From Polaromonas sp. CF318 (lineage in GTDB: Bacteria > Pseudomonadota > Gammaproteobacteria > Burkholderiales > Burkholderiaceae_C), in the NCBI RefSeq assembly GCF_000282655.1, contig NZ_AKIV01000060.1, positions 1 through 64,000 of the forward strand: a stretch of DNA of 64,000 bases, written 5' to 3'. Position 1 is the stretch's first letter. Each line of letters opens with the position of its first letter. A program made the translations under genes and the position numbers. Under the pieces are notes generated by a model. It made no database searches, was not told where the DNA came from, and worked only from the letters and a program-made list of their open reading frames with translations. Shown in pieces: positions 55,332 through 64,000 of this stretch.

Positions 55332-56645
55332 ATGAAAAACCGTCTTTCCGCCTTTGCTTTTGCGGCCCTAGGCCTTTGCGTGCCTTTGGCCGGCCAGGCG
55401 CAGACCGAGATCCAGTGGTGGCACTCCATGACGGCCGTCAACGGCGAATGGGTCAACGACCTGGCCAAACAATTCAATGAAAGCCAGAAGGAATACAAGG
55501 TAGTCCCCACCTTCAAGGGCACCTACGACGAATCCATGACCGCCTCCATCGCGGCCTTCCGCGCCGGCAACGCGCCCCACATCCTGCAGGTGTTCGAAGT
55601 CGGCACCGCCACCATGATGGCCAGCAAGGGCGCGGCCATTCCCGTCGGCCAGGTCATGAAGGACGCCGGCGAGAAATTCGACCCCAGCGCCTACATCTCG
55701 GCCGTGGCCGGTTACTACACGGCGCCCAACGGCCAGATGCTGAGCTTCCCCTTCAACAGCTCGACCACCATCTTCTACTTCAACAAGGACGCCTTCAAGG
55801 CCGCCGGCCTGCCCACCGACAAAGCCCCGGTGACCTGGCCCGAAGTGGTGAATGCCGCCGCCAAACTCAAGGCCGCGGGCCACAAATGCCCCTTCACCAC
55901 GGCTTGGCAGGGCTGGACCCAGCTGGAAAGCTTCTCGGCCTGGCACAACGTCGAGTACGCGACCAAAAGTAACGGCCTGGCCGGGCTTGATGCGCGCATG
56001 AAGATCAACTCGCCGCTGCACCAGCGCCACATCGAGAACCTGGCCAACATGGCCAAGCAGGGCCTCTTCGTCTACAAGGGCCGCGGCAATGTGCCGGAAG
56101 CCAGCTTTGTGTCGGGCGAGTGCGCCATGATCAACACCTCCTCGGGCTTTTACGGCAACGTGGCCAAGAACGCCAAGTTCGCCTACGGCCTGGCCCCTCT
56201 GCCTTACTACCAGGATGTTCCCGGCGCGCCGCAGAACACCGTGATCGGCGGTGCCAGCCTCTGGGTCATGTCGGGCAAGAAGCCCGCCGAATACAAGGGC
56301 GTGGCCAAGTTCTTCAGCTTCATCTCCACGCCTGAAGTGCAATCGGCCAGCCACAAGCGCACGGGCTACCTGCCGGTGACCACCGCGGCTTACCAGTTGA
56401 CCGAAAAATCGGGCTTCTACACGCAGAACCCGGGTACCGACGTCGCCGTGACGCAGATGATCCGCAAGGTGACCGACAAGAGTCGTGGCATCCGCCTGGG
56501 CAACTATGTGCAGATACGCGCGATCGAGGACGAGGAACTCGAAAGTGTCTGGAACGGCAAAAAGACGGCCAAAGAAGCGCTGGACTCCATCGTCAAGCGC
56601 GGTAATGAACAGCTCGAACGCTTCCAGAAGGCCAACAAAGGCTGA
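55332..56645 (+). CDS. ugpB: sn-Glycerol-3-phosphate ABC transporter, substrate-binding protein
   Basis: This 437-residue periplasmic protein has a signal peptide (MKNRLSAFAFAALGLCVPL) and the type 1 extracellular solute-binding fold beginning TEIQWWHSM. WWHSM, the FNESQKEYKVVPTFKG region and the SSGFYGN and GGASLWVM segments match UgpB of the glycerol-3-phosphate system. A strong AGGAG Shine-Dalgarno precedes the ATG. It heads the ugpBAECQ run and is followed by a terminator-like hairpin that probably allows more binding protein than membrane subunits. Confidence 0.96.
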   Translation: MKNRLSAFAFAALGLCVPLAGQAQTEIQWWHSMTAVNGEWVNDLAKQFNESQKEYKVVPTFKGTYDESMTASIAAFRAGNAPHILQVFEVGTATMMASKGAAIPVGQVMKDAGEKFDPSAYISAVAGYYTAPNGQMLSFPFNSSTTIFYFNKDAFKAAGLPTDKAPVTWPEVVNAAAKLKAAGHKCPFTTAWQGWTQLESFSAWHNVEYATKSNGLAGLDARMKINSPLHQRHIENLANMAKQGLFVYKGRGNVPEASFVSGECAMINTSSGFYGNVAKNAKFAYGLAPLPYYQDVPGAPQNTVIGGASLWVMSGKKPAEYKGVAKFFSFISTPEVQSASHKRTGYLPVTTAAYQLTEKSGFYTQNPGTDVAVTQMIRKVTDKSRGIRLGNYVQIRAIEDEELESVWNGKKTAKEALDSIVKRGNEQLERFQKANKG

Positions 56646-56689
56646 TCACGCAAGCGACAGTGCAAGCCCGCCCGCCGGGCTACACTCGG

Positions 56690-56737
56690 CCCGCCTAACG
56701 CCCTTCCCCTTCACCGGGGAAGATCAGGCGGGTTTTA
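56690..56737 (+). terminator. Hairpin after ugpB (terminator/attenuator)
   Basis: A stem of CCCGCCT (56690-56696) with AGGCGGG (56726-56732) encloses a second stem TTCCCC/GGGGAA, and TTTTA follows. It lies inside the operon, so it is likely a partial terminator that sets the UgpB to UgpAEC ratio. Confidence 0.65.
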
Positions 56738-56776
56738 TGTTTAAGCGCCCCCAAGTTTCTGCCCATTGAAGGCCCT

Positions 56777-57658
56777 ATGGAAAAACGCGTTGTCTTTCGA
56801 TCCAGCTGGCTGCCCTGGCTGCTGCTGTTGCCGCAAATGGCGGTCATCCTGGTGTTCTTCTTCTGGCCCGCGGCGCAGGCCCTGCTGCAGTCGCTGCAGC
56901 AGCAGGATGCTTTCGGCACCTCCATCGAATTTGTCGGCCTGGCCAATTTCCGGCAGTTGCTGGACGATCCGAGTTATGTGGAGTCCTTCAAGACGACCGC
57001 GTTTTTCTCGGTGATGGTGGCGGGCATAGGCATCAGCCTGTCGCTGGTGCTGGCGGTTTTCGCCGACCGCATCACGCGCGGGGCCATGTTCTACAAAACC
57101 ATGCTGGTGCTGCCCTATGCGGTGGCGCCCGCCGTGGCGGCTGTTTTGTGGGTCTTCATGTTCTCGCCCTCGCTGGGCGTGGTGGCCTACGCATTGGGCA
57201 AGATGGGCATCAACTGGAACCACCTGCTCGATTCCGGCCACGCCATGACGCTGATTGTGATGGCTTCGGTCTGGAAGCAGATTTCCTATAACTTCCTGTT
57301 CTTCCTGGCGGGCCTGCAGTCGATCCCCAAATCGCTGATCGAGGCCGCCGCGATCGACGGCGCCCGGCCCTGGCGCCGTTTCTGGACCATCCAGTTCCCG
57401 CTGCTGTCGCCCACCACCTTCTTCCTGCTGGTCATCAACGTGGTCTATGCCTTCTTCGACACCTTCGCCATCGTCGACGCCGCCACCCAGGGCGGCCCCG
57501 GCAAGGACACGGCCATCCTGGTCTACAAGGTGTATTACGACGGCTTCAAGGCCATGGACCTGGGCGGCTCGGCCGCGCAGTCGGTGGTGCTGATGGTGAT
57601 CGTGGTGGCCCTGACGGTCATCCAGTTCCGCTATGTCGAGAAGAAAGTGCAGTACTAA
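56777..57658 (+). CDS. ugpA: sn-Glycerol-3-phosphate ABC transporter, permease UgpA
   Basis: This 293-residue permease has six predicted membrane helices and the EAA loop EAAAIDGARPWRRFWTIQF, which contacts the ATPase UgpC. The N-terminus (MEKRVVFRSSWLPWLLLLPQ) and FFFWPAAQALLQSLQQQDAFG are typical of UgpA. It lies 131 nt after ugpB; ugpE follows after a gap that contains a dispersed repeat. Confidence 0.95.
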   Translation: MEKRVVFRSSWLPWLLLLPQMAVILVFFFWPAAQALLQSLQQQDAFGTSIEFVGLANFRQLLDDPSYVESFKTTAFFSVMVAGIGISLSLVLAVFADRITRGAMFYKTMLVLPYAVAPAVAAVLWVFMFSPSLGVVAYALGKMGINWNHLLDSGHAMTLIVMASVWKQISYNFLFFLAGLQSIPKSLIEAAAIDGARPWRRFWTIQFPLLSPTTFFLLVINVVYAFFDTFAIVDAATQGGPGKDTAILVYKVYYDGFKAMDLGGSAAQSVVLMVIVVALTVIQFRYVEKKVQY

Positions 57659-57689
57659 ATGCTCTCCAAAAAGCACATGAATTCCTGTT

Positions 57690-57784
57690 CAGCAGGGGCC
57701 GCGGAACTGGCTTTGCCAGGCCGCAGGCGCAGCGGCCCCCTCGGGGGGCAGGGCGCTACACGCAGTGAGCAACCGTGGGGGTCA
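57690..57784 (+). repeat. Dispersed intergenic repeat, copy 4 (most complete)
   Basis: This 95-nt unit runs from CAGCAGGGGCCGCGGAAC through CTTTGCCAGGCCGCAGG, a C6/G6-type palindromic stretch and GCGCTACACGCAGTGAGC to GTGGGGGTCAT. It lies between ugpA and ugpE and ends 4 nt before the ugpE ATG, so it is transcribed as part of the operon. The first half can fold into GC-rich hairpins. Confidence 0.85.
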
Positions 57785-57788
57785 TATC

Positions 57789-58640
57789 ATGGTTGAAAAA
57801 CGCGGTACGCACGGCATCCTCGCCCATGTGGTGGTGATGCTGGGCGTCTTTATCGTCGCCTTTCCCCTCTACCTGGCCTTTGTGGCTTCCACCCACACGG
57901 CGCAGGAAATCGTGCAGGCGCCCATGCCGCTGCTGCCGGGCACCAACATGCTCGACAGCTACAAGGCGGCGCTGTTCGGGCGCGAGTCCGCGGCCGGCTC
58001 CAACGCGCCGGTGGCGCACATGATGTGGGTCAGCCTGGTCACGGCGCTGGTGATCGCCATCGGCAAGATCGCCATCTCGTTGCTATCGGCCTTTGCCATC
58101 GTGTACTTCCGCTTCCCCTTCAAGAAGACCTGCTTCTGGGCCATCTTCATCACCCTGATGCTGCCGGTGGAGGTGCGCATCCTGCCTACCTACAAGGTGC
58201 TGTCGGACCTGAACATGCTCAACACCTACGCGGGCCTCACCGTGCCGCTGATCGCCTCGGCGACGGCAACTTTCCTGTTCCGCCAGTTCTTCCTGACGGT
58301 GCCAGAAGAGCTGACCGAGGCCTCGCGCATGGACGGCGCCAGCCCCATGCGCTTTTTCTTTGACGTGCTGCTGCCGCTGTCCAAGACCTCGATCGCCGCG
58401 CTTTTTGTCATCCAGTTCATTTACGGCTGGAACCAGTACCTCTGGCCGCTGCTGGCCACGACCAGTGAAGACATGTACCCGGTGGTCGTGGGCATCAAAC
58501 GCATGATCGCCGGCGGCGATGGCCAGAACGAATGGAATGTTGTCATGGCGACCGCCATCCTGGCCATGCTGCCGCCCGCCCTGGTGGTGGTGTTGATGCA
58601 GAAATGGTTCGTCAAGGGCCTGGTCGACACCGAGAAATAA
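57789..58640 (+). CDS. ugpE: sn-Glycerol-3-phosphate ABC transporter, permease UgpE
   Basis: This 283-residue permease has six predicted membrane helices and the EAA loop [21 protein letters not shown] (20 of its residues: [20 protein letters not shown]). The start [20 protein letters not shown] and the motif [14 protein letters not shown] are typical of UgpE. The ATG at 57789 was preferred to one eight codons upstream that lies inside the dispersed repeat. No Shine-Dalgarno is evident, since the repeat ends 4 nt before the start. ugpC follows after 32 nt. Confidence 0.95.
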   Translation: MVEKRGTHGILAHVVVMLGVFIVAFPLYLAFVASTHTAQEIVQAPMPLLPGTNMLDSYKAALFGRESAAGSNAPVAHMMWVSLVTALVIAIGKIAISLLSAFAIVYFRFPFKKTCFWAIFITLMLPVEVRILPTYKVLSDLNMLNTYAGLTVPLIASATATFLFRQFFLTVPEELTEASRMDGASPMRFFFDVLLPLSKTSIAALFVIQFIYGWNQYLWPLLATTSEDMYPVVVGIKRMIAGGDGQNEWNVVMATAILAMLPPALVVVLMQKWFVKGLVDTEK

Positions 58641-58672
58641 AAGAAACCAACAAGACAAGACGGAACATCACT

Positions 58673-59692
<1,020 letters not shown>

Positions 59693-59732
59693 TCTTTCAA
59701 TTTCCGCAGTTTTAGCAGTTCCCGAGAAGACC

Positions 59733-60485
59733 ATGACGAATCCCGTGACCGCCGCCAATTGGCCTTATCCCCGATGGGTGGCGCACCGCGGTGCCGGCAA
59801 GCTGGCGCCTGAAAACACCCTGGCCTCCTTCATGCTCGGCGCCAGGCATGGCTACCGCATGTTCGAGTGCGACGTAAAGCTCAGTGCCGACGGCATCCCG
59901 TTTTTGCTGCACGACGCCACACTGGAGCGCACCAGCAACGGCAAGGGCGTGGCCGGCGAGTTGAACTGGGAAACGCTGGCAAAACTGGACGCGGGCAGCT
60001 GGCATTCGCCGGCCTTTGCCGCCGAAGGCCTGGCCAGCTTTGAGCGCATCGCCCGCTATTGCCTGGACAACGCCTATTTCCTGAATATCGAGATCAAGCC
60101 CACGCCGGGCGCGGAGTCCCGTACCGGCACCGTGGTGGCCGACGAAGCGGCCCGGCTGTGGCAGGGAACGGCCGTTCCGCCGTTGCTGACGTCTTTCCAG
60201 CCGCTGTCACTGGAAGCGGCCCGCGCCGCCCAGCCGCAGTTGCCGCGCGGCCTGCTGCTCGACGAACTGCCGGCCCACTGGCTGGAAACAGCGACCCGGC
60301 TGGACTGCGTAGCCATCGTCTGCAACCACAAGCTGTGGAACGCCGACACCGTGGCGCAGGCCAAAAAAGCCGGCTTCAAGCTGCTGAGCTACACCGTCAA
60401 CGACGAGACCAATGTAAAAAGGCTGCTGGCGCTGGGCACCGACGGCATCATCACAGACGCGGTGAACGTCTTCAAGCCTGACTAG
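59733..60485 (+). CDS. ugpQ: Glycerophosphodiester phosphodiesterase (cytoplasmic)
   Basis: This 250-residue enzyme cleaves glycerophosphodiesters to glycerol 3-phosphate and an alcohol, in the cytoplasm since it has no signal peptide. The GDPD motifs are AHRGAGKLAPENTLASF and ECDVKLSADGIPFLLHDATL (both with the catalytic histidines and acids), with NIEIKPTPG later. It ends the ugpBAECQ operon, as in E. coli, and converges with a small membrane-protein gene 4 nt away. Confidence 0.95.
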   Translation: MTNPVTAANWPYPRWVAHRGAGKLAPENTLASFMLGARHGYRMFECDVKLSADGIPFLLHDATLERTSNGKGVAGELNWETLAKLDAGSWHSPAFAAEGLASFERIARYCLDNAYFLNIEIKPTPGAESRTGTVVADEAARLWQGTAVPPLLTSFQPLSLEAARAAQPQLPRGLLLDELPAHWLETATRLDCVAIVCNHKLWNADTVAQAKKAGFKLLSYTVNDETNVKRLLALGTDGIITDAVNVFKPD

Positions 60486-60489
60486 GCTT

Positions 60490-60780
60490 TCAGGCCCGCC
60501 AGGCGCCCAGCAATATCCACTGGCAGACGGCAGCGCCGGCGACCATCGCGGCGTAAGTCATCATCTTCCCGTCCCGGCCAAAAAACACCAGGCCGGCGAC
60601 CAGCACCGCCACATTCGCGGCAAAAACAATCGCCGTCTGCGCCCACCAGGTGACGGCAACGGGCCGGCTTGACCTGAATACGCCACCAAAGACACGGCTG
60701 GACAAGACCAGCAGCAGCGCGACGGCGGCGGCCGGCAGGACAAAATTGAGCAGGTGATTGGCCAGCAGGTAAAAGGTCAT
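60490..60780 (-). CDS. Small membrane protein of unknown function
   Basis: I do not recognise this 96-residue protein. It has three or so hydrophobic helices ([58 protein letters not shown]) and few charged residues. The ATG at 60780 gives [10 protein letters not shown]; longer in-frame readings would cross the hemA promoter. It lies between the convergent ugpQ and the divergent hemA. An inner-membrane location is the only safe statement. Confidence 0.75.
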   Translation of the reverse strand: MTFYLLANHLLNFVLPAAAVALLLVLSSRVFGGVFRSSRPVAVTWWAQTAIVFAANVAVLVAGLVFFGRDGKMMTYAAMVAGAAVCQWILLGAWRA

Positions 60781-60887
60781 GCGCTTGCGACGATGGTTGG
60801 AAATGCCGGGAAGGCGCCAAAACAGGCCCCCAAAAGGGCTATCAGGGCGATTGTCAGGGCTCCCCGCCGGCCCGGCCGCTTCAATTT

Positions 60888-60893
60888 TATAAT
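60888..60893 (+). promoter_or_regulatory. Perfect -10 element TATAAT before hemA
   Basis: TATAAT matches the consensus exactly and ends 6 nt before the hemA start codon. Transcription starting about 7 nt downstream would begin at or next to the ATG, giving a leaderless or nearly leaderless mRNA. A clear -35 at normal spacing was not seen. Confidence 0.5.
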
Positions 60894-60899
60894 CCGGGA

Positions 60900-62189
60900 A
60901 TGTCAGTCTGGGCCCTTGGGCTAAACCATAACACCGCACCGCTCGATTTGCGCGGGCGATTCGCCTACGCCCTGGACCAGATCGAGCCCACTTTGCGCGG
61001 CCTGCGCGCCTCGCTGGCGCGCCAGCCCGAAGCGACGCTGCTCTCGACCTGCAACCGCACCGAAATCTACTGCGCCGGCGACAAGACCGACCTGGAGCAC
61101 ACACTGGAGTGGCTGGCGCACAACGGCGGCGTCTCGCCCGCCCTGCTGCGCTCCCACGCCTACACCTTGCAAGGCGACCAGGTTGCCCGCCACGCCTTTC
61201 GCGTGGCCAGCGGCCTGGACTCCATGGTGCTGGGCGAGCCGCAAATCCTGGGCCAGATGAAGGACGCGGTGCGCGCCGCCGAAGACGCCGGCGCCATGGG
61301 CACCACGCTGCACCAGCTGTTCCAGCGTTCTTTCGCCGTAGCCAAGGAAGTGCGCAGCAGCACCGAAATCGGCGCGCACAGCATCAGCATGGCGGCGGCC
61401 AGCGTCCGGCTGGCCGGCCAGTTGTTTGAGAACCTGAGCGACATCAAGGTGCTGTTTGTCGGCGCCGGCGAAATGATCGATCTGGCGGCCACCCACTTCG
61501 CCGCCAAAAACCCCAAGGCCATGGCGATTGCCAATCGCACGCTGGAGCGCGGCGAAAAGCTGGCCGGCCGCTTTGGGGCCGAAGTGATGCGCCTGGCCGA
61601 TTTACCCAGCCGCCTGCACGAATTCGACGCGGTGATCAGCTGTACCGCCAGTACGCTGCCCATCATCGGCCTGGGCGCGGTCGAGCGCGCCGTCAAGCTG
61701 CGCAAGCACCGCCCCATGTTCATGGTCGACCTGGCCGTGCCGCGCGACATCGAACCCGAAGTCAAGGCCCTGCCCGACATCTACCTCTACACAGTGGACG
61801 ACCTGGCGCACGTGGTGCAGACCGGCAAGGACAACCGCAAGGCCGCCGTGGCGCAGGCCGAGGTCATCATCGACGCCGGCGTGCAGAACTTCATGCACTG
61901 GCTGGGCCAGCGCCGCAGCGTGCCGCTGATCCAGCAGCTCAATGCGCAGACCGACGAATGGCGCGCCGCCGAGATCGTGCGCGCCAAAAAGCTGTTGGCC
62001 AAAGGCGAGCCCATTGATACGGTGCTGGAAGCCTTGACCCGCGGTCTGACCCAGAAAATGCTGCACGGCACGCTGGCCGAGCTGCATGCGGGCGATGCCA
62101 GCAGCCGTGAAGCCACGGCGCAGGCCGTCTCCAGGCTGTTTTTGCGCGGTCAACTGCCCAAAATCCAGTCCGACGACAAAGAGCGTTAG
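60900..62189 (+). CDS. hemA: Glutamyl-tRNA reductase
   Basis: This 429-residue NADPH-dependent enzyme reduces glutamyl-tRNA to glutamate-1-semialdehyde, the first step of C5-pathway heme synthesis. The catalytic cysteine is C51 in [27 protein letters not shown] opens the protein, [14 protein letters not shown] and [14 protein letters not shown] follow, and [15 protein letters not shown] is the NADPH-binding fold. It heads the hemA-prfA-prmC run, a widely conserved order in Proteobacteria. Confidence 0.97.
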   Translation: MSVWALGLNHNTAPLDLRGRFAYALDQIEPTLRGLRASLARQPEATLLSTCNRTEIYCAGDKTDLEHTLEWLAHNGGVSPALLRSHAYTLQGDQVARHAFRVASGLDSMVLGEPQILGQMKDAVRAAEDAGAMGTTLHQLFQRSFAVAKEVRSSTEIGAHSISMAAASVRLAGQLFENLSDIKVLFVGAGEMIDLAATHFAAKNPKAMAIANRTLERGEKLAGRFGAEVMRLADLPSRLHEFDAVISCTASTLPIIGLGAVERAVKLRKHRPMFMVDLAVPRDIEPEVKALPDIYLYTVDDLAHVVQTGKDNRKAAVAQAEVIIDAGVQNFMHWLGQRRSVPLIQQLNAQTDEWRAAEIVRAKKLLAKGEPIDTVLEALTRGLTQKMLHGTLAELHAGDASSREATAQAVSRLFLRGQLPKIQSDDKER

Positions 62190-62285
62190 CGCACGCCCCT
62201 GCGCTGATGTCTCGCGCCGGCGCCAGCCGGCAGCTTTATTGACGGCCTTGCGGCCTCCTCTTTCGGCTTTTCCGCCCCCACATTC

Positions 62286-63407
62286 ATGAAACCCTTTCTT
62301 CGCCAAACCCTGGACCGCCAGCTTTTACGGCTTCACGAGCTGGACGCGCTGCTGTCGGCCAGCGACGTGGTCAGCGACCTGGACCGATTTCGCGCCCTGA
62401 CCCGCGAACATGCCGAAGCCAGCGTGGTGGCCGAGCAGTACATGCGGCTGACCAGCCGCGAGGCCGACCTGCACAGCGCCGAAAGCATGCTGGCCGAAGC
62501 CAGGGACGATCCCGAGATGGCCGCCATGGCCGAAGAAGAGATCGCCGCGGCCAAGGCCGATATCGCGCAGATCGACGAAGCCCTGCAACTGATGCTGATT
62601 CCCAAAGACCCGGACGACGTGCGGCCGGCCTTTGTCGAAATCCGCGCGGGCACTGGCGGAGACGAGTCGGCGCTGTTTGCGGGCGACCTGTTCCGCATGT
62701 ACACCCGCTTTGCCGAGCGCAACCGCTGGCAGGTAGAGATCATCAGCGAGTCGCCGAGCGAGCTGGGCGGCTACAAGGAGGTGGTGCTGCGCATCGAGGG
62801 CGCCGCCGACGCCATGGGCGTGGGCGTCTACGGCAAGCTGCGCTTTGAATCGGGCGGCCACCGCGTGCAACGCGTGCCCGCCACCGAAACCCAGGGCCGC
62901 ATCCACACCAGCGCCTGCACCGTGGCCGTGATGCCCGAACCCGACGAGGCCGTGGCCATACAGATCAACCCGGCCGACCTGCGCATAGACACTTACCGCG
63001 CCAGTGGTGCCGGCGGCCAGCACATCAACAAGACCGACTCGGCGGTGCGCATCACGCACATCCCGACCGGCATCGTCGCCGAATGCCAGGAAGGCCGCAG
63101 CCAGCACAGCAACAAGGCCCAGGCGCTCAAGGTGCTGACCGCCCGCATCCATGAAAAAGACCGCGCCGAGCGCGCCGCCAAGGACGCGGCCCTGCGCAAG
63201 GGCCTGGTCGGCACGGGCGACCGCAGCGACCGCATACGCACCTACAACTTCCCGCAGGGGCGGCTGACCGACCACCGCATCAACCTGACGCTGTACAAGC
63301 TGCTGGCCATCATGGAGGGCGACCTGGGCGACGTGATCACCGCGCTGCAGGTGGCGCGCGGCGCCGAGCAGCTCGCCGAACTCGAAACCGCCAACAGCGG
63401 GCTCTGA
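62286..63407 (+). CDS. prfA: Peptide chain release factor 1
   Basis: This 373-residue protein terminates translation at UAA and UAG. The stop-codon recognition motif PAT is in [14 protein letters not shown] and the catalytic GGQ is in [20 protein letters not shown] rather than SPF distinguishes RF1 from RF2. The target glutamine would be methylated by PrmC, encoded 12 nt downstream. The start at 62286 gives the expected N-terminal coiled coil. Confidence 0.97.
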   Translation: MKPFLRQTLDRQLLRLHELDALLSASDVVSDLDRFRALTREHAEASVVAEQYMRLTSREADLHSAESMLAEARDDPEMAAMAEEEIAAAKADIAQIDEALQLMLIPKDPDDVRPAFVEIRAGTGGDESALFAGDLFRMYTRFAERNRWQVEIISESPSELGGYKEVVLRIEGAADAMGVGVYGKLRFESGGHRVQRVPATETQGRIHTSACTVAVMPEPDEAVAIQINPADLRIDTYRASGAGGQHINKTDSAVRITHIPTGIVAECQEGRSQHSNKAQALKVLTARIHEKDRAERAAKDAALRKGLVGTGDRSDRIRTYNFPQGRLTDHRINLTLYKLLAIMEGDLGDVITALQVARGAEQLAELETANSGL

Positions 63408-63419
63408 GACATCCCCGCC

Positions 63420-64000
63420 ATGAACGCGCCCAACTGCGCCCAGGCCCTGGCCGCCGCCCAGACCCTGGGGCTGGATCGGCTGGACGCCCAGTTGCTGCTG
63501 CTGCACGCCCTGGGCAAGCCCGGCGACGCGCGGGCCTGGCTGCTGGCGCACGACACCGATCTGCTGCCGGAGCAGGCGGCGCAAGATTTCCGCGCCATGT
63601 GCCTGCGACGGGTCGCCGGAGAGCCTCTGGCCTACATCGTCGGCGAAAAGGAGTTTTTCGGCCTGGCATTGCGGGTGGATGCCCGCGTGCTGGTGCCGCG
63701 GCCCGATACCGAAACCCTGGTCGAATGGGCGCTCGAGTCCCTGCGAGCACCCGGCGTGCCGGCGGCACCCTCTGTGCTGGACCTGGGTACGGGCAGCGGC
63801 GCGATCGCGCTGGCCATCGCGCACAGCCTGCAAGCCGACGGCCGCCAGGGCAAGGTCGTGGCCGTGGACGCGAGTGCCGATGCGCTGGCGGTGGCCCGTG
63901 GCAACGCCGCGCGCCTGAAACTGAAGCTGGATTTCATCGAAAGCCATTGGATGGAGAAAGTTGGCGGACACTTTCATGTGATCGCCAGCAATCCGCCCTA
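63420..64000 (+). CDS. prmC: Release factor glutamine methyltransferase PrmC (partial, cut at window end)
   Basis: The visible ~193 codons encode the N-terminal part of PrmC (HemK), which methylates the GGQ glutamine of release factors. The helical N-terminal domain is followed by GEPLAYIVGEKEFFGL, VLVPRPDTETLVEWAL, and the SAM-binding motif LDLGTGSGAIALAIA. The window ends in the middle of the tyrosine codon of the catalytic NPPY motif. The ATG at 63420 follows the prfA stop by 12 nt, so the genes are in one operon. Confidence 0.95.
   Translation, partial: MNAPNCAQALAAAQTLGLDRLDAQLLLLHALGKPGDARAWLLAHDTDLLPEQAAQDFRAMCLRRVAGEPLAYIVGEKEFFGLALRVDARVLVPRPDTETLVEWALESLRAPGVPAAPSVLDLGTGSGAIALAIAHSLQADGRQGKVVAVDASADALAVARGNAARLKLKLDFIESHWMEKVGGHFHVIASNPP

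Noticed and set aside
62216-62231. GCCGGC-N4-GCCGGC hairpin between hemA and prfA
   Set aside because: The stem is short and palindromic halves are common in GC-rich DNA. The tail CAGCTTTATT is weak, so a terminator call is not justified.

Overview
The window is a 64 kb piece of GC-rich bacterial chromosome. It is almost certainly a betaproteobacterium of the order Burkholderiales, most likely Comamonadaceae (Polaromonas/Rhodoferax/Variovorax-like). This is inferred from family content and gene order: a DUF3460 gene before scpA, a giant DUF3683 FAD/Fe-S protein, the fmdB-DUF502-aspS-nudB-cardiolipin synthase run, a ugpBAECQ operon, and a short intergenic repeat with four copies here. I see no rRNA, tRNA, CRISPR array, transposase, integrase or prophage. 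Coding density is very high; the only gap above 300 bases is 31662-32073.

Layout. 0.1-9.0 kb: LysR regulator, Mrp/ApbC iron-sulfur carrier, methionyl-tRNA synthetase, a membrane GGDEF protein with a degenerate active site, a SulP anion transporter and a lipoprotein. 8.8-22.5 kb: a cofactor block. DUF3460 and scpA lead into nadB; nadC-nadA-pabBC runs on the opposite strand; then panD, bioA-bioD-bioF-bioB and panB-panC. NAD, p-aminobenzoate/folate, pantothenate/CoA and biotin genes thus lie side by side, and NadB and PanD both consume aspartate. 22.5-31.7 kb: two GNAT acetyltransferases, a cupin, the rhodanese-grxC-secB-gpsA operon, gpmA, a C-terminal processing protease, a MoeB/ThiF-type E1-like enzyme and an AsmA-family protein.

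32.0-37.9 kb is the most unusual part. A receiver-only response regulator lies tail to tail with a NarL/LuxR-type regulator, which is divergent from a CHASE3 histidine kinase. Then follow small membrane or envelope proteins (DUF1328, DUF883/YqjD-like, holin-like YqjE-type, one unrecognised), a ferritin-like protein and two BON-domain lipoproteins. I read this as a signal-transduction and envelope/iron stress locus. A TCCTAC element lies exactly 133 nt upstream of the start codons of both DUF1328 and the second BON gene, with further copies upstream of the receiver gene.

38.0-43.5 kb: thermonuclease, DUF429 protein, EamA transporter, a folE-BLUF photoreceptor gene pair, cardiolipin synthase and NudB. 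43.5-51.1 kb: aspS, DUF502, FmdB, ubiB, ubiJ, a Tim44-like protein, ubiE and a DUF971 protein, all on the minus strand. 51.2-55.1 kb: the 1299-residue FAD/Fe-S oxidoreductase. 55.3-60.5 kb: the ugpBAECQ glycerol-3-phosphate uptake operon, with a terminator-like hairpin after ugpB and a dispersed repeat just before ugpE. 60.5-64.0 kb: a small membrane protein and hemA-prfA-prmC; prmC is cut by the window end.
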